DNA of 32,192 bases, taken from positions 1-32,192 of the forward strand of contig CALDIG010000320.1 in the NCBI GenBank assembly GCA_937904375.1. The letters run 5' to 3'. Under the pieces are notes generated by a model, which saw nothing but the letters and a program-made list of their open reading frames with translations, did no database searches and was not told where the DNA came from. The DNA is from an uncultured Prevotellaceae bacterium. GTDB taxonomy: Bacteria; Bacteroidota; Bacteroidia; Bacteroidales; Muribaculaceae. Both the position numbers and the translations under genes were made by a program. Below are positions 14,155 through 22,445 of the stretch, piece after piece. Position 1 is the stretch's first letter. Each line of letters begins with the position of its first letter.

Positions 14155-15734
14155 AAGATGCTAAAGTTGTAATTGTAAGACAATGTGAAACCTCTACTTG
14201 CAGGAACATATCGGCAAACGCCTCCCGAACAGTTATATCCGGCGCGGGTGCGACCGAAGCCCAATGACACCCTATGCCCCGAGCGGCTGAAAGTGACATC
14301 TCCGTGATAATAGTGAATGTTAGTCTCGCCCACATTATACATGTCGCTCACCGAGAACATCCAGTTGGGTGCCAATGAGAACTCCAACAAGCCATAAAGC
14401 CAATCACCTTCGTCATCGGGGGTGCTAAGATATTGCAGCTCGGTGCGCAAGGTAGTTTTCTTCGACAGCTGGAACTTTGCGTCAGCAATGAAGATATTAG
14501 AACGCACCATGCCGCCATGCCCCTCAACCACAGTCTTGTTGTAGCGCTGGTTCATATACATCAACACGAGTTTCACGCTGCTCGACAGCTTGCGGGTCAA
14601 GGTCACGTCAATGTCCTGATAGAAAGTCTCGCCTTCCCAGCGCACGTGAGAGAAATTCAGCTTAAGGTTCATGCCGTACTTGCCGCCCAACTTAGTCTTG
14701 CGCTTGAAGTTGTAGCCCACCTCGGCCTGATAAGCCCACTCACCGCCCGCCAACTGTGTGGCGTAAGGATAGAGGGCAGCCAGGGCATAGGTCTGCTCCT
14801 GCGTGAATGCCGGCAAGTGGTTGATGAACGATGAGGTGCCAATCATGCTGCGACGACTGCGAAACGACATATTCTCGCTGCGCTTTGCCTGCAGCAACAC
14901 ACTCAAGCCATTGTTGGCGTAAGAGCCCGACAGCACCGCCGCACTACCTTTCTCGTAGTCATATCCATTGTCGAACGACGGGTCTTGCGTCTTTTGGGCA
15001 TACTCAGCATGAAGGCTCCAGGGACCAGTGTTGAGCGATGCCCTCACGTCCCAGGCGTTGACAAACTTAGGAAGATTATACATGTGGGTTGGATCATAGA
15101 AGATATCCTCCTGTTTCTCATATTTGTTCACCCACGAGCCGCCAATCATCAGCTCGGTGCCACGGTCACGCATCGCGGGTATCCACTCATTGATGTTCAG
15201 CTCGGCATCGGCACCGCTAACCAAACCTTTGTTCCAGCTCCAGTAGCGGCGTTGGCGACCAGAGAGGGCTTTGATGGTAACGCCTTTGGTGGGCCTAACC
15301 ACCAGTCGCGCGCCAAGCAGCGAGTTGTCGATGCCCAGCGAGCGCTCCTCGTAGGTGCGCAGAATAAGGCCCAGGCCAAACTGCTCGTAGAATGTGCCCA
15401 CAGGCAACTCTGCACCCTTGTAGCGGCCTTTTACCCAGAAGTGAGGCACGCCCCACCCTTTAAAGTCATTCTCAAAGCCTGGCAAAGGATGAGCGAGATA
15501 CTCAAACCTGAACCCGGCATCCACATATTTGCTTTGCAGCATAAGGTCGCCATAGGTGTTGGTCTGGAAATCTTCGGTTTTCTCGGCGCCGATAGCCTCG
15601 TCACGCATTGGCACGAGCATATCGCTCTGGATGCTACCCGTGATTTTCACCTTCTGCTTGTCTTGTTGATTATCTTCGGCAGAGGCACTAAGGCAGCAGC
15701 AGAGCAGCGCGATATAAAGCAGCGTTCGTTTCAT
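14151..15734 (-). CDS. DUF6029-like outer-membrane barrel
   Basis: A 527-residue protein with a signal peptide (ending SASA, about residue 19). After a short linker the whole chain shows amphipathic strands with aromatic girdles (ITGSIQSDMLVP, GTFYEQFGLGLILRTYEERS, YRHGDVTF-like strands) and ends in a typical barrel strand (TLSYNYNFSIL). It matches my memory of DUF6029 proteins, which have no assigned function. It overlaps TlpA upstream and Omp28 downstream by 4 nt each, so all three are translationally coupled. A channel or anchor for the redox partners is an inference. Confidence 0.75.
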   Translation of the reverse strand: MKRTLLYIALLCCCLSASAEDNQQDKQKVKITGSIQSDMLVPMRDEAIGAEKTEDFQTNTYGDLMLQSKYVDAGFRFEYLAHPLPGFENDFKGWGVPHFWVKGRYKGAELPVGTFYEQFGLGLILRTYEERSLGIDNSLLGARLVVRPTKGVTIKALSGRQRRYWSWNKGLVSGADAELNINEWIPAMRDRGTELMIGGSWVNKYEKQEDIFYDPTHMYNLPKFVNAWDVRASLNTGPWSLHAEYAQKTQDPSFDNGYDYEKGSAAVLSGSYANNGLSVLLQAKRSENMSFRSRRSMIGTSSFINHLPAFTQEQTYALAALYPYATQLAGGEWAYQAEVGYNFKRKTKLGGKYGMNLKLNFSHVRWEGETFYQDIDVTLTRKLSSSVKLVLMYMNQRYNKTVVEGHGGMVRSNIFIADAKFQLSKKTTLRTELQYLSTPDDEGDWLYGLLEFSLAPNWMFSVSDMYNVGETNIHYYHGDVTFSRSGHRVSLGFGRTRAGYNCSGGVCRYVPASRGFTLSYNYNFSIL

Positions 15735-16222
15735 TTACCGACGAGTTCGCGCACCTTGTCCAAAAGTTCCTGCTCGGCACCATCGGTATAACCAGTGTGC
15801 TTATACACGATATTTCCTTCTCCGTCAACAATCATCGTGAAGGGAATCATCTGCACGCCCAACGCGCGTTTGAGGTCTTCGTTGGGGTCGAGCAGCACCT
15901 CATAGTCCCATCCATGATTGCTCACCAGCGGCTTCACCTTGTGGGTGTTCTGCGCCTGGTCGGTGCTCACAGCGATAATCTTCACGCCAGTTTCTTCCTG
16001 CCACTCGTCATATACCTCGGCAATGGCGTCGAGCTCACGAAGACACGGCTTGCACCATGTAGCGAATAGGTCGATGATAAACGGCTTGCCGTCGTTAGAC
16101 AGCTCGTTGATTTTCACCTCCTGACCGTCAATTGTCTTCAGCGTTACGGCGGGCAACTGGGCAAAAACATCGCTCCATGCCGCAAGGGCAAAAAGACATA
16201 AGAATAATGCTATTTTCTTCAT
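15731..16222 (-). CDS. TlpA/ResA-like periplasmic thiol-disulfide oxidoreductase
   Basis: A 163-residue thioredoxin-fold protein with a signal peptide (residues 1-21, MKKIALFLCLFALAAWSDVF). Active site FATWCKPC with Cys57 and Cys60, followed by the cis-proline region IPFTMIVDGEGNIVYKHTG as in TlpA/ResA. It reduces or exchanges disulfides in the periplasm. It is the first gene of the operon, overlapping the barrel gene by 4 nt. No TAnnTTTG box was found in the 101-bp gap upstream, so the operon may read through from the dockerin genes or use a weak promoter. Confidence 0.9.
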   Translation of the reverse strand: MKKIALFLCLFALAAWSDVFAQLPAVTLKTIDGQEVKINELSNDGKPFIIDLFATWCKPCLRELDAIAEVYDEWQEETGVKIIAVSTDQAQNTHKVKPLVSNHGWDYEVLLDPNEDLKRALGVQMIPFTMIVDGEGNIVYKHTGYTDGAEQELLDKVRELVGK

Positions 16223-16255
16223 TTTTATGATATTGTTTTTTATTGTTAGTATGAA

Positions 16256-16293
16256 GGATGTTGCAAAACTGTTTTGCTAGTTATGCAACATCC
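16256..16293. terminator. Hairpin between the dockerin and TlpA units
   Basis: Arms GGATGTTGCA (16256-16265) and TGCAACATCC (16284-16293) with additional AACT/AGTT pairing inside. It is in the gap after the Omp28-dockerin gene. T runs are short on both sides, so termination may be partial. Confidence 0.5.
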
Positions 16294-16323
16294 TTTCCTT
16301 AGACATCTAAAAATCCCGTTGGT

Positions 16324-18552
16324 TTATTTCGTGCTGCCTAGCAGAATATTGTAGATTATAGTAATGTCGACAGCGGTAATGATGCCGTCACCGTCCTGAT
16401 CACCATTGACCACACTAGTGTAGTCATTGTTGAGCATTATGTTGTAGAGCAGAGTGATATCGACACTAGTAACCACTCCATCACCGTTTACGTCACCAGG
16501 GACAATAGGATTGCCAATAGGGAGTACAGTGAGGGTCATATCGTTAGCGTTTACACGGAAAGTATATTCGCCGCCATTCTCCAGGCGGAAGTTTGCTCCG
16601 TCAACCATTGTCAAGGGCACATTGAGAAGGTCGTTGTTAATCAGGAAATAGCCAACGCCATTCTCATCAACGCCACCATACCATGTCCAGCCGTCACCGT
16701 TAGGAGTGATAACCTTGAACTCTGCACCGTCATCGAGTGTGCCAGTTGTCTCATAAACACCGTCCTCATCGGTAGCAGTAAATACCAGGCGGCCGCCTTC
16801 CTCGGTCTGATTCCAGCCATTGAAAGTACCTACCAAGTAGAACTCGCTGGGAACCTCTGTTCCGTATGGCCTGATTGTAGTTTGTCCAGCGTTGATGATA
16901 TGTCCAGTGCTGCGGTCGATAAGCAGAGCAATCACTTTAAGCAGCGACTTGTCTTGTATTACGCTCTTTGTGGTGATGTCGGCAACGTAATTGAACGGCA
17001 AAGACTCTCCGGCTTCAAATGATGTGGGAACCGAGCCGTCAAAGCCATTCATGAGGTTCCAAGCTGCAACAGCCACAAAATTGAACGTCAAACCCGAAAT
17101 TGATGATCCTGCACCATACCAGTCGGTCATATAAGGATCTCCGCTTTGCGTATTATAATAGTTAGCCTGATTCCAGCCTGAGCCAGTACCGCGAAGACCG
17201 TCATCTGTAAGAACAATCGCGATACCATAGTTGGAATTGGTCATTGAAAAAGCAAACTTAGAATTAGCTTCAATGTTTATTTCTGTCATTGCCTCGTTAT
17301 TCCATTGTGCCGAAACCTCAACCATACCATCGGGATGATCCTGCAAATCCTGGTTGATAGCATTAAGGATATTGGTTGGATGTGGATCAACGTCCGACAC
17401 GCGGTTCACACGAGAATCGGGGAAGCCTGACACAGTGTTCATCATGGGATTATAGTCAGCTGTCACCATGGCGTCGCCGTTGTGGGCAGCAATGAGAACA
17501 ACTCTGTCGCCAAAGGTCTCACGCGCGGTCTCCATAGCCACAAAGCCTCTTGGGCACCATCCACACCAAGTTCCGGTGAACTCCTCCACTACAGGCACCT
17601 TGGTGAACAGGTATGCCATGATAATCAGATTGCCATTAGCCGATGCCTCGGTAGCTGTAGCCTCATTTGCTTCGCCATTCACCTTAGTGATTGTGAATGT
17701 TTTGGTGCAGTTCATTGGCTCACTGGTATCAAAAGGAATATTCACTGTGCCAGTGCCCTTATATGGTATCGCATCCACTGCGATTGTCGTCTCAGGAGTT
17801 GTAGTCGAAGCATCACCATTGGTAGTGATAGTATAGGAAATCGAAGTGATGGGGTTGACACCGTTATTCTTGATTTTGATTGGCAAAATCGCCTCTTCAT
17901 CTTTCTGGAAATAGTGAGTCCCGAAGTCATTGGCAATGGCGTAGTTAGATGGCAGCTGAGCACCTTCTACCAACAGCTGCATCGCCAGTTTGCCCTGACT
18001 TGAGAGAGTTTGCCAGTTGCTTGCGCCACTTTTTGTAGTGCGATAGTAGAATGAGTAAGTCTCCCAATCACCACCGTGGAGAATAGGATAATCTTGCTCG
18101 CTAAGCTCAATCATGTAACCAATAACAAGTTTTTGATTATTGACGCTGAAAGGAGTAGTCAATGCAATATCATTGGCTCCAGCAGTCAAGGTTGAAGGAT
18201 TAATTTCCTGAGTGTAGAGAGCACCTTGCATGTTGGTCTTCAGAGAGGTATTTATCCAAAATGTCAGTTTTGTGATTTTTGGAATTGTAGTCTCATTAAG
18301 CCATAAGCGCACAGCATTAATGGTTGCAGAGCCCACAGTGGGGCTGTTTTTGGGGATGAAGATAGCTGCCTCATAGTTGACCTGCTCATCCAGTCCCATT
18401 GCCGCGTAGTTATCGGCGTTGACATCGCTGTCGGCGAAATATCCCCACCACACTTCACCAGCGCCAGGGGTGATGGAACGCTGTTGTGCAAAACTCGATG
18501 TTGCCAAAAGCATGACAAACATCAATAATAGTACTGATTTTTTCATTGTCAT
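16324..18552 (-). CDS. Secreted Omp28/thioredoxin-like protein with dockerin C-terminus
   Basis: A 742-residue protein; translation may start at MTM or, more typically, at the second Met (MKKSVLLLMF). Signal peptide to about residue 22 (SFAQ). N-terminal beta domain (about 25-200), CARDB-like beta domain (205-300), then an Omp28/thioredoxin-like domain with EEFTGTWCGWCP, Cys330 and Cys333. A SusE/F-like beta domain (about 568-678; FYLVGTFNGWNQ) follows. Residues 686-742 are a type I dockerin with two Ca2+ loops (DVNGDGVVTSVD and DQDGDGIITAVD). Second gene of a two-gene unit with the protein at 18573-19247, 20 nt apart. No T9SS-type sorting domain is seen; the dockerin occupies its place. Confidence 0.85.
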   Translation of the reverse strand: MTMKKSVLLLMFVMLLATSSFAQQRSITPGAGEVWWGYFADSDVNADNYAAMGLDEQVNYEAAIFIPKNSPTVGSATINAVRLWLNETTIPKITKLTFWINTSLKTNMQGALYTQEINPSTLTAGANDIALTTPFSVNNQKLVIGYMIELSEQDYPILHGGDWETYSFYYRTTKSGASNWQTLSSQGKLAMQLLVEGAQLPSNYAIANDFGTHYFQKDEEAILPIKIKNNGVNPITSISYTITTNGDASTTTPETTIAVDAIPYKGTGTVNIPFDTSEPMNCTKTFTITKVNGEANEATATEASANGNLIIMAYLFTKVPVVEEFTGTWCGWCPRGFVAMETARETFGDRVVLIAAHNGDAMVTADYNPMMNTVSGFPDSRVNRVSDVDPHPTNILNAINQDLQDHPDGMVEVSAQWNNEAMTEINIEANSKFAFSMTNSNYGIAIVLTDDGLRGTGSGWNQANYYNTQSGDPYMTDWYGAGSSISGLTFNFVAVAAWNLMNGFDGSVPTSFEAGESLPFNYVADITTKSVIQDKSLLKVIALLIDRSTGHIINAGQTTIRPYGTEVPSEFYLVGTFNGWNQTEEGGRLVFTATDEDGVYETTGTLDDGAEFKVITPNGDGWTWYGGVDENGVGYFLINNDLLNVPLTMVDGANFRLENGGEYTFRVNANDMTLTVLPIGNPIVPGDVNGDGVVTSVDITLLYNIMLNNDYTSVVNGDQDGDGIITAVDITIIYNILLGSTK

Positions 18553-18572
18553 TGAGTTTTTATGTTAGTTAA

Positions 18573-19247
18573 TCAATTACCTAGAAGTATGCTATAAACA
18601 GTGGTCACATCACCGGCGGTGATATTGCCGTCACCATCCTGGTCACCATTGACGAGATCACTGTCATCATCATTAAGAATATAGTTATAGAGTGTTGTCA
18701 CATCGGCAGCTGTAACACTGCCATCGCCGTTAACATCGCCAGTAATCGGCTCTTCTAGCTCACCGTTAGTGAATTTAATCTTTACAGTGTGAGTCTCTGC
18801 ACCAATAGTGGCAGTGAGCGTGGCTAGCAGATGACCCTCACTCTGGATATCCTCGGCATCGAACTGCACCTGACAGATGCCATTTACCACATTAAAAGAT
18901 TTTGTAATTGATGTGTTGTTGCCAAACATCATGCAGTTGCCACCCATGCACCATAATACTCTTGATGGATTAAAAGTATTCTCATCGATGGTCATGGTTG
19001 CACTTCCTTGTGTATTGTTGCCCGAGAGCACTTGCAGGACAAGGCCATTGTTAGGGTCGGAACTCGGATTAGAGTAGCAGCACATCTCTCCAAATCCCCA
19101 CTCGTCTTCCTCAGCGGCAATGGTCACAAGCGCGCCATCAGTTAGAGACTCGCCATGGTAGCGAAACTCAAAACTCTGTGCCATAACAGCCGAAATAGAG
19201 AAAAGAAACATCACTGTGATTGAGAGTAATTGTTTTGTCATAAGCAA
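18573..19247 (-). CDS. Secreted protein with dockerin C-terminus
   Basis: A 224-residue protein; starts at MLM or at the next Met (MTKQLLSITVMF). Signal peptide to about residue 23 (VMAQ). The middle, 24-165, is a beta domain of unknown function with four or five cysteines (CCY at 56-57, Cys100, Cys105, Cys125). Residues 170-224 are a type I dockerin with two Ca2+ loops (DVNGDGSVTAAD, DQDGDGNITAGD). It has its own promoter at 19336-19366 and is followed after 20 nt by the Omp28-dockerin gene, so the two are probably made together and may bind the same partner. Confidence 0.8.
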   Translation of the reverse strand: MLMTKQLLSITVMFLFSISAVMAQSFEFRYHGESLTDGALVTIAAEEDEWGFGEMCCYSNPSSDPNNGLVLQVLSGNNTQGSATMTIDENTFNPSRVLWCMGGNCMMFGNNTSITKSFNVVNGICQVQFDAEDIQSEGHLLATLTATIGAETHTVKIKFTNGELEEPITGDVNGDGSVTAADVTTLYNYILNDDDSDLVNGDQDGDGNITAGDVTTVYSILLGN

Positions 19248-19335
19248 TATTTTAAGGTGGGTTCTTTATAACTGATTTCAAGTCACAATAAAGGCAGAAC
19301 CCTTCAACCACTATCATGCTTGTAATTTATCGTCA

Positions 19336-19366
19336 CAAAGTTACAATTTTTTGACAAAAAACCAAA
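19336..19366 (-). promoter_or_regulatory. Promoter of the dockerin gene pair
   Basis: Minus strand: -33 TTTG (19363-19366), exactly 19 bp, -7 TAACTTTG (19336-19343). The best consensus promoter in the window. It leaves a leader of about 80 nt. The rest of the gap 19248-19547 holds no gene that I can see. Confidence 0.75.
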
Positions 19367-19547
19367 TCATAAGACTCTCATTTAACGAATATTTACTTTT
19401 TTGGAGAAAAATGTAACTGTTCAGCGATTATGTTTTGTACTCGCATTAACATCAATACACAATGTAGCAACAATGGTTTGTCGAAATTTTTTAGAGGAAT
19501 TATTACTCTAGAAACATCAGTAGAGTTACCATGAGTTCATATTACAT

Positions 19548-19592
19548 AAAAACGATGCACACATCTTTGCGTGTGGCAAAAAGATGTGTGCA
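19548..19592 (-). terminator. Intrinsic terminator of the T9SS operon
   Basis: Perfect 13-bp arms, TGCACACATCTTT (19556-19568) and AAAGATGTGTGCA (19580-19592), with an 11-nt loop. On the minus strand it is followed by CGTTTTTATG. It starts 18 nt after the gldN stop. Confidence 0.8.
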
Positions 19593-19610
19593 TGATGTTT
19601 CAGATTGATG

Positions 19611-20741
19611 CTATCGTTTTCGGTTCCTTACCGAGCGGCCTCCACCTTGGCTGCTCTTGCTCTGTTTGGGCTTTTGAGCTTTCTTCTTAGAGCTCTTTTT
19701 CTTGTTGTCATTACTATCGCTGTTGCTGCCGCGCTTGGTCTTCACGCTCTTGCCGGAGTCTTTCTTCTCCTCCTGAACAGTGGCTTCACCTTCCTCAAGC
19801 GACTCGCCACGTTGCTCTGCCTCGAGACGGCGTTTAGCCTCCACCTGCGCCTGAAGCTCTTCTCTCGAAGGTGCCCACAAGTTCTTGTCGAAACGGTGCA
19901 GTCGCTCCTCGATGGAGTCGCGTGCATGCTGTAGTGCCACCGAGTCGGGGTACAGCTCCATAAGTGTCTTGTTGCGCAGACTCTTGGTCTTGTAGATGTC
20001 ACCGGTGTACATGTTGAGCTTGAAGAAGTCGTCAAGATTGTACTTGGTGAGGTTGTTGTCGTCGTCGGTAAAAATGTACTGTTGAGCGATATAAGGCCTG
20101 ATGTCGTTGAGCTTCACCCAGAACATGGGGAACGGTATGACATTACCGTAGCCATCATCGCGGTGGAGCACAGGGCACAAGGCGTCGACACGAGAGCGCA
20201 TGGCATTGGTGCGAGTGTCAAACTCCCATTTCTCGATGATGAAGTAACTCAGGATTTCGTTTCCCGGGATGTCGGCATCCTCAATGGCATATTTGGGATT
20301 TTTCTCGGTACTTCCCTTTGCCTCGCTAAACAGCACATGGAAACGGTCGAGCATCTCGGCGACCTTGATTTTATACTCATCGGTAAACATCTCGCGTCCA
20401 TCAAGATACTCGTAGGCACTGATTTGGTTGTTGGCAAGCAAGCGCATGATGATGAAGAACATGCTCTGACCATCCTCGTTGGGCTCCTCGGGATAATAGA
20501 GGGCGGGGTTCTTGCCTTTGGTGAGGTCGAGGATGCGATACACCACTTTTGTCCATTGCAAGTCGGCCTCGCTTGGCTCCCGCTGCTCATAGAAAGCCTG
20601 CTGGCGGTCAGAGACCTTAACACTGCCATCATCCTTCTTGTCGCGACGGTCACCATCGTTCTTCTTCACTACCTGCGCTGTGGCACCGGCAGTCGCAAAA
20701 GCGACAATCAGTCCCAGCACTATATATTTAAGATACTTCAT
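19611..20741 (-). CDS. gldN: Type IX secretion protein GldN/PorN
   Basis: A 376-residue periplasmic protein with a signal peptide (cleavage near ATAGATAQ). The folded part, about 45-300, has family segments such as WTKVVYRILDLTKGKNPALYYP and FIIEKWEFDTRT. PorN/GldN binds the lipoprotein PorK/GldK and forms the large periplasmic ring of the T9SS. The last ~60 residues are a low-complexity Lys/Ser/Arg-rich tail (KKKSSKKKAQKPKQSKSS) longer than I would expect for the family. Last gene of the porT-porP-gldKLMN cluster, followed by a strong terminator. Confidence 0.9.
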   Translation of the reverse strand: MKYLKYIVLGLIVAFATAGATAQVVKKNDGDRRDKKDDGSVKVSDRQQAFYEQREPSEADLQWTKVVYRILDLTKGKNPALYYPEEPNEDGQSMFFIIMRLLANNQISAYEYLDGREMFTDEYKIKVAEMLDRFHVLFSEAKGSTEKNPKYAIEDADIPGNEILSYFIIEKWEFDTRTNAMRSRVDALCPVLHRDDGYGNVIPFPMFWVKLNDIRPYIAQQYIFTDDDNNLTKYNLDDFFKLNMYTGDIYKTKSLRNKTLMELYPDSVALQHARDSIEERLHRFDKNLWAPSREELQAQVEAKRRLEAEQRGESLEEGEATVQEEKKDSGKSVKTKRGSNSDSNDNKKKSSKKKAQKPKQSKSSQGGGRSVRNRKR

Positions 20742-20808
20742 TATGATATGAATTTTTTGTTTATAGTTCTTAGTTTCTAGTTTATTGTTTTGAATCTTGG
20801 TTTGAGTT

Positions 20809-20846
20809 TCTAAACTCTAAACTCTAAACATCAAGCGAAGCTTGAT
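20809..20846 (-). promoter_or_regulatory. Intercistronic hairpin plus TCTAAAC repeats (gldM-gldN)
   Basis: Three tandem TCTAAAC units (20809-20829) beside a hairpin ATCAAGC-GAA-GCTTGAT (20830-20846), 3 nt after the gldM stop. A matching arrangement lies after porP (25158-25203). May set mRNA stability or partial termination. Confidence 0.45.
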
Positions 20847-20849
20847 CAC

Positions 20850-22427
20850 TTAGTTCACAACCACTTCCATTGGCGAGATTTCTCGTGTCACACCATCGGG
20901 ACCGGTGGCTTTGATGCGAGTGATGAAGAATCGTGTGCCTCGTTTCATGCGGCGGAAGCTGGTCTTCTGGCGCTCTGAGAATGCGCTACCCTGCGATATC
21001 TCCGGGATAGCCTCGCCCATCGAGCCGAAGGTGAGGGTCTCGAAACTGACAACAGTAAACTCGATATCGAGCAGACCATCGTCGATGGCAGCGTGTAAGT
21101 TGTTAACGCCCAGCAGAGTGCCCTTGGCAATGGGCTTACCGCCCTTGTAGCGGTTATCGCCACCTAGGTTGATATATGGTGTCGGGTCTGGAAGTTTGCG
21201 GGCCTTAAAGGTAAATGTGCCCACATTTGACCTCACGCCATCGACTTCAACCGATACCGAAATATCACAATTCACTCCCACTTGCGATGGGCGAGCCACC
21301 CAACTGTCACCACTACGCGTGAGTGTACCGTTAGTCATAGTGGCACTCACAGTGCCATTATCGATTCCTGGCACCGAGATAGATACCGGGTTGTCGATAC
21401 CTGTGTAGAACACGTTCATCATAGTGGCACTCACGGTAGCGATAGGGTCAATAACAGTGTAGCTCGACTTGAAGTCACGCTTTATGAGCTGTCCGTCTTG
21501 TCCTACCACTTCGATATAACCAGAGTAGTCAAAAGTGCCCGAATGACTAGTGGTAACCTCATAAAGTCCCTTGGTGTTGCTCAGCCGTGCACCATTGACA
21601 TATACCACCGGGCGTTGTGTGGAGTCGATGGCAGCGAGCACAATCTGCGACTGATATTTCGAGCCACGCATCACCACTCTCGACTGCGGAATGACAAATG
21701 CGTCAACCCAGTTCACCTTCAGGTCGCTGAGGTCTTCCACATTGGTGAGCTTGAGCAGGTGATTGAGCACCTCGCCCTCGGCATAGCGCACATCGTTTTG
21801 CAGCTTGCTAAGCAGCGAGATGGCCGCCACGGTGGGCATATTCTCAAACATCGACTCTTCCCAAGTCTTCTTGTTGCTGATGTCGGCATTAACCTTAAAA
21901 GGCTCGGTGGATAGTGCCTGCTCAATGTTGCGCAGCTTCTCGGGGTCATCCACAAATTTAGAGATGAAGTTCTTGAAGTTGTTGATGCGATTGCGCAAAT
22001 CTTCTCCCCGCTTGGTGTCGGGAGAGAGCATCACCACTGTTGCCGCGTCGAGGTTGTCGCGGTTCTTGATGTGATCCACATCTGCTGCCGGACCGTCGGC
22101 CTCCTTTACAATCATCAGTTTCAGGTCGTCGATATAGTAGTAAAGGCTGTCGGTGACATTTCGCACTTCGTTACCTGAGTTTATCAGTGGCAGACCGTGT
22201 TCCGGGTCGTCGTTATAAAAAGCCTGGAGTTGAGCCATTATCTGCATGTTGCGCGCGGTGATGGTGCGGTTAGAGCGTTTCAAGCCCTCTTCCACTTGGC
22301 TGAAGCCGTTGAGCACATCGTTCGACACATTGAGCGCAAGCATGGCCGTCAAGACGATATACATGAGGTTTATCATCTTTTGGCGTGGCGACATCTTCGC
22401 CAGTGACTGATTTTTTCCAGTAGCCAT
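20850..22427 (-). CDS. gldM: Type IX secretion motor protein GldM/PorM
   Basis: A 525-residue protein with a short cytoplasmic N-terminus, one membrane segment (about 19-36, LMYIVLTAMLALNV) and a long periplasmic part. The following helix (NDVLNGFSQVEEGLKRSNR) and later beta domains (about 225-515) match the four-domain PorM dimer. GldM's helix sits inside the GldL pentamer as the T9SS proton-driven motor and reaches the GldKN ring. Length agrees with the family (about 515). gldL ends 18 nt upstream; gldN starts 108 nt downstream after a hairpin. Confidence 0.95.
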   Translation of the reverse strand: MATGKNQSLAKMSPRQKMINLMYIVLTAMLALNVSNDVLNGFSQVEEGLKRSNRTITARNMQIMAQLQAFYNDDPEHGLPLINSGNEVRNVTDSLYYYIDDLKLMIVKEADGPAADVDHIKNRDNLDAATVVMLSPDTKRGEDLRNRINNFKNFISKFVDDPEKLRNIEQALSTEPFKVNADISNKKTWEESMFENMPTVAAISLLSKLQNDVRYAEGEVLNHLLKLTNVEDLSDLKVNWVDAFVIPQSRVVMRGSKYQSQIVLAAIDSTQRPVVYVNGARLSNTKGLYEVTTSHSGTFDYSGYIEVVGQDGQLIKRDFKSSYTVIDPIATVSATMMNVFYTGIDNPVSISVPGIDNGTVSATMTNGTLTRSGDSWVARPSQVGVNCDISVSVEVDGVRSNVGTFTFKARKLPDPTPYINLGGDNRYKGGKPIAKGTLLGVNNLHAAIDDGLLDIEFTVVSFETLTFGSMGEAIPEISQGSAFSERQKTSFRRMKRGTRFFITRIKATGPDGVTREISPMEVVVN

Positions 22428-22445
22428 TTGCTAAAAAACTCTTTA

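Noticed and set aside
14985..15791. Long plus-strand frame of 268 codons
   Set aside because: It is antisense to the barrel and TlpA genes, which have signal peptides, 4-nt overlaps and clear families.
19257..19315. GGTGGGTTCTTTATAA as another MITE end
   Set aside because: Matches only the first part of the terminal repeat and has no proper partner at the expected distance.
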